A stretch of 31,092 bases of DNA from Candidatus Iainarchaeum sp. (GTDB lineage Archaea > Iainarchaeota > Iainarchaeia > JAADDC01). Made by a program: the position numbers and the translations under genes. Position 1 is the stretch's first letter, and the number at the start of each line of letters is the position of its first letter. The notes beneath the pieces were generated by a model. It was not told the origin of the DNA. It searched no databases and worked only from the letters and a program-made list of their open reading frames with translations. The stretch spans positions 1-31,092 of the forward strand of contig JASUTF010000008.1 in assembly GCA_030445695.1 (NCBI GenBank). Direction: 5' to 3'. Positions 1 to 6,198 of the stretch are shown piece after piece.

Positions 1-1
1 A

Positions 2-199
2 CCTGCCCCCTCTGGCCGGATCCGTCCGAGTCAGGCATACGAGCTGGCCCTTGCCGCGTCCGGCGGTGGGAAGGACGTCACGCTGTTTGACCTCTCGCTC
101 AAGAGGTACATGGAGGCGGCGGGGTTCCCCATACACTACGGCGTCGCCTACAACCGGATAAGGCCCCCGAAGCGCATAAAGGGCGTCAAGACGAAATGA
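2..199 (+). CDS. C-terminal part of an unidentified protein, cut by the window edge
   Basis: An open frame runs in from the left edge and stops at TGA 197-199, giving the last 65 residues of a longer protein. Readable pieces are SQAYELALAASGGGKDVTLF, then LKRYMEAAGFPIHYGVAYN, then a basic tail ending IKGVKTK. Codon use is like that of the neighbouring genes (G/C at third positions, ATA for some Ile). I do not recognise the family from this fragment and give it no function. The stop codon lies inside a 28-bp direct repeat that recurs downstream at the 3' end of the tRNA-Pro gene, so the end of this gene may have been altered by that duplication. Confidence 0.6.
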   Translation, partial: PAPSGRIRPSQAYELALAASGGGKDVTLFDLSLKRYMEAAGFPIHYGVAYNRIRPPKRIKGVKTK

Positions 200-371
200 A
201 ATGGTTTAGTAGTGGGGCCGCGAGAATTCGAAGGCTCGCCGCACCGAGCCGCATCGCAAGCTCTGCTTGCGTGCACACGACAACGTCGTGATGGGGTGAG
301 TATTAGGGGGTCGGAGACCCCCTAGATACGAATTCGCGTAAACAATGAAATGGTTTAGTAGTGGGGCCGCG
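195..371. repeat. 28-bp direct repeats enclosing a 121-bp insert at the 3' end of tRNA-Pro
   Basis: Positions 195-222 and 344-371 are identical. The inner copy covers the last 10 nt of the tRNA-Pro gene (minus strand) plus 18 nt of 3' flank. Beyond the exact repeat the likeness continues into the T-loop: the outer copy reads TTCGAAT on the minus strand where the real tRNA reads TTCAAAT. The 223-343 insert is rich in inverted repeats: GGGGGTC-gga-GACCCCC at 306-322, CACGAC-aac-GTCGTG, CGCAAGC-tct-GCTTGCG, and CGAATTCG near both ends. The arrangement is what an insertion at a tRNA 3' end would leave, but the insert is too small to code for an integrase and I see no gene in it. Confidence 0.75.
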
Positions 372-437
372 GGGATTTGAACCCCGGATCTCAGGCTCCC
401 GAAGCCTGAATGCTAGGCCAGGCTACACCACGGCCCC
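362..437 (-). tRNA. tRNA-Pro (CGG)
   Basis: The 76-nt minus-strand sequence folds as a cloverleaf. The acceptor is GGGGCCG with CGGCCCC, U8 is present, the T-arm loop is TTCAAAT and the discriminator is A. The anticodon stem CAGGC/GCCTG closes the loop TTCGGGA, so the anticodon is CGG (reads CCG, proline). No CCA is encoded. Its first 17 nt are repeated 132 bp upstream, and its last 10 nt plus flank are repeated 149 bp downstream, so repeats border it on both sides. The TATA-like promoter at 601-609 stands about 31 bp before the outer 5' copy rather than before the gene itself. Confidence 0.95.
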
Positions 438-570
438 AGGTCAGATTCTCTGCCCTGACGACGGACGGTCTTCGCTCCCGCTCGACCGCCCACAACGGGT
501 GTGCGTGGGATCGAAGATCCCACCCGCGGGCGTTCCACCGAAGCACTCGGTGGGCTACACCACGGCCCCA
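438..570 (-). repeat. tRNA-associated repeat element, long form, before tRNA-Pro
   Basis: Read on the minus strand, 569-553 repeats tRNA-Pro nucleotides 1-17 exactly (one more T matches just before them). A 115-bp insert (552-438) follows, and then the complete tRNA. The insert starts with a hairpin built on CCACCGA/TCGGTGG, then has GTGGGATC-ttc-GATCCCAC (523-505), a GGGCGGTC/GACCGTCC stem, and a CAGA-gaa-TCTG hairpin directly before the tRNA. About 90 nt of it match the insert before tRNA-Ile with roughly seven differences counted by eye. The flanking fragment is specific to Pro, which argues for duplication of the target. Confidence 0.85.
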
Positions 571-600
571 ACCGCACCGATGGTGAGAATGGGGGGAAGG

Positions 601-609
601 TTTTATATT
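601..609 (-). promoter_or_regulatory. TATA box for the tRNA-Pro precursor
   Basis: The minus strand reads AATATAAAA here, about 31 bp upstream of the outer tRNA 5' fragment at 569, a normal archaeal distance for a start just before it. It overlaps the TAA stop of the small HTH gene. Transcription from here would include the whole repeat element in the tRNA-Pro precursor. Confidence 0.6.
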
Positions 610-767
610 TTGCCAAGTCGCTTCAGCTTGGCGACCTTGTGCTTTATCTGGCGGTGGGTGAGCCCGAGCGCTTTCCTTATCTTTCTCTCCGGGTCTCCCC
701 TCCTGAGCATTTCTATGAGTTCGCGGTCCTTCTCGCTGAGCCGCCAGTACTCGCCGAGGGACTTCAT
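603..767 (-). CDS. Small helix-turn-helix protein, 54 aa
   Basis: The minus-strand frame encodes MKSLGEYWRLSEKDRELIEM, then a segment ending KALGLTHRQIKHKVAKLKRL and GKI-stop. The arrangement LSEKDRELIEML...ERKIRKALGLTHRQIKHKVAKL looks like a sigma-70 region 4/LuxR-type helix-turn-helix filling the whole protein. The start at 767 is chosen because GGTGAT (777-772) lies four nucleotides before it, the spacing used by many genes here. The ATG at 773 overlaps that signal and is less likely. It diverges from the membrane-protein gene at 840 across about 70 bp. A DNA-binding role, perhaps controlling the divergent gene, is inference. Its stop codon overlaps the tRNA-Pro TATA box. Confidence 0.7.
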   Translation of the reverse strand: MKSLGEYWRLSEKDRELIEMLRRGDPERKIRKALGLTHRQIKHKVAKLKRLGKI

Positions 768-801
768 GGGCATCACCCTATAATTTCTGGGCTGGGAAAA
801 G

Positions 802-810
802 CTTTATATA
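802..810. promoter_or_regulatory. Shared divergent TATA box
   Basis: CTTTATATA on the plus strand reads TATATAAAG on the minus strand. Its centre is about 34 bp from the ATG at 840 and about 39 bp from the ATG at 767. No better TATA box is visible for the minus-strand gene, so one box may serve both directions. A possible second plus-strand box, CTTATTTT, follows at about 818-825. Confidence 0.45.
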
Positions 811-839
811 CCCGGAACCTTATTTTCTCGGTGGTATTC

Positions 840-1343
840 ATGAAGGAAATGCTCACCGTGAGGGTGAAGGGCCGCTACCTTGTCGTCCCCAAGCTCGTGG
901 GTGCGTTCTTCGTGGTTGTGGCGGCTCTAATGCTTGTTTACGCCTCCCTTGATGCTGTCACGGCGTGGGACCGGGTGCAGGACGTCCGTTCCTGTGCCTC
1001 GGGGATATACTCGGACGAGGAGAAGATCGTTGACACCTACCAGCTCTGCGTGCTGAAGGGAATGGCTGCCGGTGTCTACGTCTACCCGCCCCAGCGTTTC
1101 GACGGCGGGAAGTCCGCGGTGCCCGACGAGGAGCTCTGGGCAGTTATGATGCCGAAGCTCGCGGCGTGGCTCTTCTGGGTGCTGGTGCTGATCCTTGCAG
1201 TGCTGCTCTACCAGTGGGGCAAGTTAGTGATACCCGTGGAGGAGCAGGTTCAGGAGGTCGCAGATGTCCCGAAGCCCGCCGAGACGGAGAAGAAGCCCAG
1301 AAGAAGGACTGCAAGGAAGAAGGCATCTACTACGAAGAAGTAG
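840..1343 (+). CDS. Two-helix membrane protein with a basic tail, function unknown
   Basis: The protein has 167 residues if it begins at ATG 840, which follows GGTGGT with a 4-nt spacer. The in-frame extension upstream runs over the divergent HTH gene and is not credible. A short cytoplasmic-looking start (MKEMLTVRVKGRYLVVPK) leads into a first membrane helix at about residues 18-38. A loop of roughly 60 residues with two cysteines (RSCASG, QLCVLKG) follows, then a second helix at about 108-125, then an acidic linker and a Lys/Arg-rich tail (KKPRRRTARKKASTTKK). The two cysteines could form a disulphide outside the cell. The basic tail could bind nucleic acid or acidic lipids. I recognise no family. 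The last 14 bp overlap the convergent ASCH gene. Confidence 0.7.
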   Translation: MKEMLTVRVKGRYLVVPKLVGAFFVVVAALMLVYASLDAVTAWDRVQDVRSCASGIYSDEEKIVDTYQLCVLKGMAAGVYVYPPQRFDGGKSAVPDEELWAVMMPKLAAWLFWVLVLILAVLLYQWGKLVIPVEEQVQEVADVPKPAETEKKPRRRTARKKASTTKK

Positions 1344-1875
1344 CGTCCAGAAACCCCCTGTACTTCCTTAATATCTTTCTTATGATCTTCCTTCTGTCCA
1401 GTCCACCCATCTCGAAGGCCACTTCCCGTATGCTTTTCCCTTGCGCTATCTTTTCCAGTATCGCCCTTTCCTCCGGGTTTTTCACGATGCCCCTGTTCAG
1501 CGCCTCCTCTGCGATCTCCCTCGGTGTAAGGCCCCTGTAGTGCATCTCCTCCGGGTCCAGCGGTGGATCGAACACGTCTGTGAGTTTAAACTCCACCACC
1601 GTGAGCATCTGCTCCGGGTTCTTGCCGTAGGTCTCTTCTAGCATTCTCTTTAACCTTTCGAGGGGGATCCCCTCTTTTCTGGCCTCCTCCTCTCCGATTT
1701 CTCCCATCCGCTTCTTATACACGCTCAGGATTCTCGCCTTCCCCACGATCTTTCCGCCAGAGTGGATGAAGACCTCTTCGCCGGGCTGGAACCGTGCAAA
1801 CCGCCTTATGGTTATCCTCTTCTTCCCCGACCGGACGAGCGGCCAGAACTCCTGCTTGAGCATGATGTAACGCAC
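1330..1875 (-). CDS. ASCH-domain protein with C-terminal helical extension
   Basis: This 181-aa protein begins like ASCH (PUA-fold) proteins: MLKQEFWPLVRSGKKRITIR, with the GKK..T.R signature, followed by FQPGEEVFIHSGGKIVGKA as the beta core to about residue 100. ASCH domains bind RNA or modified nucleosides. A few are hydrolases of N4-acetylcytidine, but I cannot assign an activity. The last 70 residues (ERAILEKIAQGKSIREVAFE, then DRRKIIRKILRKY) look like a helix-turn-helix. The GTG at 1875 keeps the family-like MRYIML start and puts the TATA box CATAAAAAC (1901-1893) about 22 bp upstream, as expected for a leaderless gene. ATG 1863 is the alternative. It diverges from AMP phosphorylase. Confidence 0.75.
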   Translation of the reverse strand: MRYIMLKQEFWPLVRSGKKRITIRRFARFQPGEEVFIHSGGKIVGKARILSVYKKRMGEIGEEEARKEGIPLERLKRMLEETYGKNPEQMLTVVEFKLTDVFDPPLDPEEMHYRGLTPREIAEEALNRGIVKNPEERAILEKIAQGKSIREVAFEMGGLDRRKIIRKILRKYRGFLDATSS

Positions 1876-1892
1876 GATCTACAAAATCCATA

Positions 1893-1901
1893 CATGTTTT
1901 T
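1893..1901. promoter_or_regulatory. Divergent promoter between the ASCH gene and AMP phosphorylase
   Basis: GTTTTTATG on plus and CATAAAAAC on minus lie about 22-28 bp from both the GTG at 1875 and the ATG at 1926. No Shine-Dalgarno sequence precedes either start. Both genes therefore look leaderless and may share this A/T-rich box. Confidence 0.5.
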
Positions 1902-1925
1902 ATGCGTGTTCTCCGTTATACTCGC

Positions 1926-3398
1926 ATGCGACTGCGGGTGAAGCGTCTGGACATAGAGGCGGACAAGCCCATTGTGGTGATGCACGAGGAAGATGCCCGC
2001 CGCGTGGGCACATACCCCGGTGGCAGGGTGGAGCTGCGTCACGGGGACAGGACGGTTGTTGCCATAGTCAACGTGACCAAGAGGGCAGTCAATCCCGGTG
2101 AGATCGGGCTGTATGCGGACACGTGTGAAGAGCTGGACGGAGGGCTTGATTACGTTGATGTGCAGCCCACGTCCGAGCCCAAGAGCGTTATGTATATACG
2201 TAAGAAGCTGGACGGCAAGCACCTCTCCCCGGGCGAGATATACGAGATCATAATGGACGTGGTGGAGGAGCGTCTGACGTCCGCGGAGGCAGCAGCGTTC
2301 GTGGCCGCCTCTTACATCCACGGGTTCAACATGGACGAGACGGTTGCCCTGACGGAGGCCATAGTGGCTTCTGGCGATATCATAGAGATCTCCAAGGGCC
2401 CCGTTGTGGACAAGCACTGCATAGGCGGCGTCCCTAACAACCGAACAACCATGCTCTTCGTCCCCATCATGGCATCCCTTGGTTTTTACGTGCCCAAGAC
2501 GTCCTCCCGAGCCATCACTTCCCCCGCCGGCACGGCGGACACCATGGAGGTCCTTGCCCGCGTCGATCTCTCTGCGGACGAGATAAAGGAGATCACGGAG
2601 TCCGTGGGCGGCGTCATGGCGTGGGGAGGGGGGACAAGGATCGCCGCAGCGGACGACAAGCTCATTGCCATCCGCCGGCCCCTTGCCCTCGATCCGCGTG
2701 GCATGCTCCTCGCGTCCATCATGGCGAAGAAGCGTGCTGTCTCCTCCGACTACGTCCTGATAGATATCCCCGTGGGTCCCGAGGCGAAGCTCTCCTCCGT
2801 CCGCAAGGCAGATGAACTTGCCGAGCAGTTCGTCATTCTGGGTCACCGCCTCGGTATGAAGGTTCGTGCGGTGCTCACGGACGGCTCCGCCCCCGTTGGC
2901 CGCGGTGTCGGCCCCGTTCTCGAGGCAAAGGACGTGCTGGAGATACTCCACGGCGGGGGCCCGGAGGACCTGAAGAAGAAGGCGGTGGAACTGGTGGCCC
3001 ATATGCTGGAGTTCGTGCGTGGCGTGCCGTTCGACGAGGGTTTGAAGATTGCGGAGGGGCAGATACGCTCAGGGGAGGCGCTCAGAAAGATGAAGGAGAT
3101 CATAGAGGCGCAGGACGGCGATCCTGACGTGCGTCCGGAGGATCTGAAGCCCGGGAAGTATTCGGAGACCATATATGCTGAGAAGGACGGTGTGGTCCGC
3201 TACATATCCAACAGGGGCATCGCTTCCCTTGCGAGGACCGCGGGGGCCCCCTTCGCGAAGGGAGCCGGCGTATACATCCACGTTTCCCGCGGGCAGCGTG
3301 TGAGGAAGGGGGACCCGCTCATCACGGTGTACGCTGAGTCGGAGAAGCTGCTCAGGGATGCCCTCGCCCTGAACGTCTCGCCTGTACGCATAGAGTGA
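1926..3398 (+). CDS. deoA: AMP phosphorylase (thymidine phosphorylase family)
   Basis: This 490-aa protein matches the archaeal AMP phosphorylase family in length and layout. A roughly 80-residue N-terminal domain (MRLRVKRLDIEADKP...MHEEDARRVGTYPG) precedes the pyrimidine-phosphorylase core with KKLDGKHLSPGEIYEIIMDV, GPVVDKHCIGGVPNNRT and SSRAITSPAGTADTMEVL, the phosphate- and base-binding segments. A C-terminal alpha/beta domain ends the protein. The known reaction is AMP plus phosphate to ribose-1,5-bisphosphate plus adenine, feeding the archaeal nucleoside/RuBisCO III pathway. No isomerase or RuBisCO lies in this window. ATG 1926 is preferred over ATG 1902, which would place the coding start on the TATA box. 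The gene symbol follows common annotation use; a plain thymidine phosphorylase activity is less likely given the N-terminal domain. Confidence 0.9.
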   Translation: MRLRVKRLDIEADKPIVVMHEEDARRVGTYPGGRVELRHGDRTVVAIVNVTKRAVNPGEIGLYADTCEELDGGLDYVDVQPTSEPKSVMYIRKKLDGKHLSPGEIYEIIMDVVEERLTSAEAAAFVAASYIHGFNMDETVALTEAIVASGDIIEISKGPVVDKHCIGGVPNNRTTMLFVPIMASLGFYVPKTSSRAITSPAGTADTMEVLARVDLSADEIKEITESVGGVMAWGGGTRIAAADDKLIAIRRPLALDPRGMLLASIMAKKRAVSSDYVLIDIPVGPEAKLSSVRKADELAEQFVILGHRLGMKVRAVLTDGSAPVGRGVGPVLEAKDVLEILHGGGPEDLKKKAVELVAHMLEFVRGVPFDEGLKIAEGQIRSGEALRKMKEIIEAQDGDPDVRPEDLKPGKYSETIYAEKDGVVRYISNRGIASLARTAGAPFAKGAGVYIHVSRGQRVRKGDPLITVYAESEKLLRDALALNVSPVRIE

Positions 3399-3428
3399 TT
3401 TTTATATTACCTCCCACTTTTTTCTGCG

Positions 3429-4040
3429 ATGCTCATCTCCTCATGGGATGACGTGGTGAAGCACTACCCCGACGTTGCGAGCCGCGCTGACCAGCCGGAA
3501 GTGGACGCCATAAGGGAGTACCTGAAGTCCGGGGGGATAATAAAGACGGACGACTCGGCCAAGGAGTTCCGGATCGTTTACCCCACGAAGAAGATGGTGG
3601 AGGACAGGATAGCTGCGCTCCGCCGCCAGAGGACCTACTTTCTGAAGGAGATCAACAAGCTCCGTTCCCTTGAGCGGGACTTCACACCCATCCGGCTGGC
3701 CTTTGACCCGCTTTACATTGCTCACAATGTGCGTATGCTTGCTGACCGAAAGTACCGGGAGGAGTTTCGGCGTCTCGGCTTCTCTTGGGAGCACTTCCTG
3801 GATCCGAAGACAAGGAAGATCATAAAGCAGTTCATGGACGATCCGGACTACCGTTCCCGCGTTCTCCAGGCACTGGACGAGTCCCCCGTCTACCGAACCC
3901 GGAAGTTCGGGACCATATCCGAGGCGGCGAGGACGACCCGCCGTGAGTTGATAAACAAGAAGCTGGAAGTCCTCCAGAAGCGTGTGCGGGACCTCGAAAA
4001 GCAGATAACCGTTTTGAACCTTCTTAAAAGGTGGATGTAG
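3429..4040 (+). CDS. Conserved-looking protein with C-terminal coiled coil, function unknown
   Basis: This is a 203-aa soluble, highly charged protein. Residues about 60-82 (VEDRIAALRRQRTYFLKEIN) and 165-197 (RRELINKKLEVLQKRVRDLE) show heptad patterns typical of coiled coils, with a helical middle containing GFSWEHFLDPKTRKIIKQFM. There are no cysteines, membrane helices or catalytic motifs that I recognise. A TATA-like TTTTTATATTA at 3399-3409 sits about 25 bp from the ATG and no Shine-Dalgarno is present, so the gene is probably leaderless. Its TAG stop overlaps the GTG start of the Hel308 gene by one base, so the two are co-transcribed. A role linked to the helicase is inference from that coupling only. 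Confidence 0.75.
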   Translation: MLISSWDDVVKHYPDVASRADQPEVDAIREYLKSGGIIKTDDSAKEFRIVYPTKKMVEDRIAALRRQRTYFLKEINKLRSLERDFTPIRLAFDPLYIAHNVRMLADRKYREEFRRLGFSWEHFLDPKTRKIIKQFMDDPDYRSRVLQALDESPVYRTRKFGTISEAARTTRRELINKKLEVLQKRVRDLEKQITVLNLLKRWM

Positions 4041-6193
4041 TGGACATTGTTTCCGAGGTCCTCCGCCGCCATAACTTCGAGTCATTAAACCCCGTGCAGG
4101 AGGCGGCGGCCCCCCACGTTCTTTCAGGGAGGAACGTCGTCGTTTCCTCTCCCACCGCATCCGGGAAGACGCTAATAGCCGAGATGGCCATTCTCCGTGC
4201 TGTTAGTTCCGGCAAGAAGGCAGTGTACACGTGCCCGCTCCGCGCCCTTGCCTCCGAGCACTACAAGGAGTTCAAGTCCCTCTACCCGGAGTATAAGGTG
4301 GCGCTCTCCGTGGGCGACTTCGACTCCGCGGATCCCTGGGCGAAGGACTACGACGTCATATTCACGACGTATGAGAAGCTGGACTCCCTCGTGCGGCACG
4401 GGGCGCCCTGGCTCTCTGACGTGGGCGTCCTTGTGGTGGACGAGGTGCACGAGATCGACTCTAGCAGGGGACCCACCATAGAGGTTCTCCTCACCCGTTT
4501 TCTCCTGAGGAAGGCAGTTCAGGTGGTCGCACTCTCCGCGACAATCCCCAACGCCTCTGAGATAGCGGAGTGGATAGGTGCGGAGCCTGTTCTTTACGAT
4601 TGGCGTCCCGTGGCACTGCGGGAGGGTGTCCTCTACCAGAAGGCCATCCTGTTCTCCGACGGATCAGCCCACGAGGTGAGGAGCGACGCCACGGACGACC
4701 TGATAGCCCTTGTGGAGGAGACGCTCTCCATGGGGAAACAGATCCTCATATTTACCATGACGCGGAAGAACGCAGAGGCGATTGCCAGGAAGCTCCGCCC
4801 AGTTGTCCGCCGCTTTGCCCGATCCAGGTCTTTGCTGCGGAAGCTGTCCGACAGGATCCTCCACGCCCTTGAAAGCCCCACCTCCCAGTGCAGGGAGCTG
4901 GCGGAGGACGTGCTCAACGGGGTTGCCTTCCACCACGCGGGCCTCGTTTCGAAGCAGAGGGAGGCAATCGAGGATGCCTTCAGGAAGGGCCACATACTGG
5001 CCGTCGTGGCGACGCCAACGCTGGCAGCCGGCGTCAACCTGCCCGCCTTCCGGGTCCTGCTCCATTCCGTGAAGCGTTACGGGGGGACTGGGTACGAGAT
5101 GATCCCCGTCAGGGAGTATAAGCAGATGGCAGGCCGCGCGGGGAGGCCCAAATACGATGATCATGGCGAGGCGGTCATACTGGCCCGTGATGACGGACAG
5201 GTCCAGGAGTTTCTGGAGCACTACATACTGGGCGAGCCGGAGAACGTTTACTCCCGTCTTGGGGCGGAGACGGCCCTGCGCTTCCACACGCTGGCACTCA
5301 TTGCCACTGCTCCGTCCACAGACAGGGACCACCTCTTCCACTTCTTCTCCAACACGTTCTACGCCCTGCAGTACGGGGAAGTGGACGCGGTGCTTGAACG
5401 CGTCGAGGGGATCCTCCAGTGGCTTGAGAAGAACGGGTTCGTCCGCATCGGCGACCGCATCGTGGCGACGGATCTCGGTAAGAGGACTGCGCAGCTCTAC
5501 ATCGACCCGGTCACCGCCAAGTCCTTTGTCGACTTCATAAGGAAGCCACGCTTCGGCGAGATCCCCTTCCTATACACGGTTGTGGACACGTCCGAGATGC
5601 GGCCTTACCCGCCCGTCTCAAGGAAGGAGGAGGACGACCTATGGGCCCTTGCAGAGGAGTACAGGGACGAGATACCCGTGGACTTCCACTCCTGGGAGTT
5701 CGACGACTACTACTTCCTGAACAAGTGGAAGCTCGTCCTGATCCTCCACGGCTGGATCAACGAGATGCACGAGGACGATATACTGATGAGGTATGACGTC
5801 TCCCCGGGTATACTCAGGGCCTACGTGACGAATGCAGAGTGGCTGGCATACTCCATGGGCGAACTGTCCAAACTGCTCGACGAGAAGAGGGTGTGGCGTT
5901 ACTCCGACCTGATGTCCAAGCGCATACGTTTCGGCGTCAAGGAGGAGCTGCTGGAGCTCGTTCAGCTGAGGGGAATTGGAAGGGTTCGTGCAAGGAAGCT
6001 TTATAATGCTGGGATACGTAATGTTCATGATCTGGCGAAGGCGGATCCTGCGAGGGTGGCCGAGATCATCGGTCCGAAGGTGGCCAAGGACGTGCTCCGC
6101 CAGATAGGGCGGAAGCTCTCCGAGCAGGAAGAAAGAACCATGAAGTCGGCTGCCCTGCGCGACCAGACGACGCTGGACATGTTCACGGAGTGA
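4040..6193 (+). CDS. hel308: Hel308-type ATP-dependent DNA helicase
   Basis: This 717-aa superfamily 2 helicase has the Hel308/Ski2-like layout. It has a Q-motif region (LNPVQEAA, about 16-23), Walker A SPTASGKT (37-44), the DEVH box (134-137), SATIPN (motif III), TPTLAAGVNLPAF (motifs IV-V) and QMAGRAGRP (motif VI). A winged-helix/ratchet region and a C-terminal helix-hairpin-helix (LVQLRGIGRVRARKLYNAG) follow. Hel308 unwinds forked DNA 3' to 5' at stalled replication forks. The extreme C-terminus, QTTLDMFTE, fits a PCNA-binding motif (QxxLxxF). The GTG at 4040 follows GGTGGAT and overlaps the previous stop codon; GTG 4031 in the same frame is the alternative. The HerA-type ATPase gene follows after 5 bp. 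Confidence 0.93.
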   Translation: MDIVSEVLRRHNFESLNPVQEAAAPHVLSGRNVVVSSPTASGKTLIAEMAILRAVSSGKKAVYTCPLRALASEHYKEFKSLYPEYKVALSVGDFDSADPWAKDYDVIFTTYEKLDSLVRHGAPWLSDVGVLVVDEVHEIDSSRGPTIEVLLTRFLLRKAVQVVALSATIPNASEIAEWIGAEPVLYDWRPVALREGVLYQKAILFSDGSAHEVRSDATDDLIALVEETLSMGKQILIFTMTRKNAEAIARKLRPVVRRFARSRSLLRKLSDRILHALESPTSQCRELAEDVLNGVAFHHAGLVSKQREAIEDAFRKGHILAVVATPTLAAGVNLPAFRVLLHSVKRYGGTGYEMIPVREYKQMAGRAGRPKYDDHGEAVILARDDGQVQEFLEHYILGEPENVYSRLGAETALRFHTLALIATAPSTDRDHLFHFFSNTFYALQYGEVDAVLERVEGILQWLEKNGFVRIGDRIVATDLGKRTAQLYIDPVTAKSFVDFIRKPRFGEIPFLYTVVDTSEMRPYPPVSRKEEDDLWALAEEYRDEIPVDFHSWEFDDYYFLNKWKLVLILHGWINEMHEDDILMRYDVSPGILRAYVTNAEWLAYSMGELSKLLDEKRVWRYSDLMSKRIRFGVKEELLELVQLRGIGRVRARKLYNAGIRNVHDLAKADPARVAEIIGPKVAKDVLRQIGRKLSEQEERTMKSAALRDQTTLDMFTE

Positions 6194-6198
6194 TGGTC

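Noticed and set aside
501-839. N-terminal extension of the two-helix membrane protein from ATG 501
   Set aside because: The extension would cover the tRNA element, the antisense HTH gene and the TATA box, and has no protein-like features.
1812-3002. Long minus-strand open frame opposite AMP phosphorylase
   Set aside because: It mirrors a well-recognised gene, has composition typical of antisense reading in GC-rich DNA and no family motifs. The same applies to the long antisense frames opposite rpoB', EF-2 and EF-1A.
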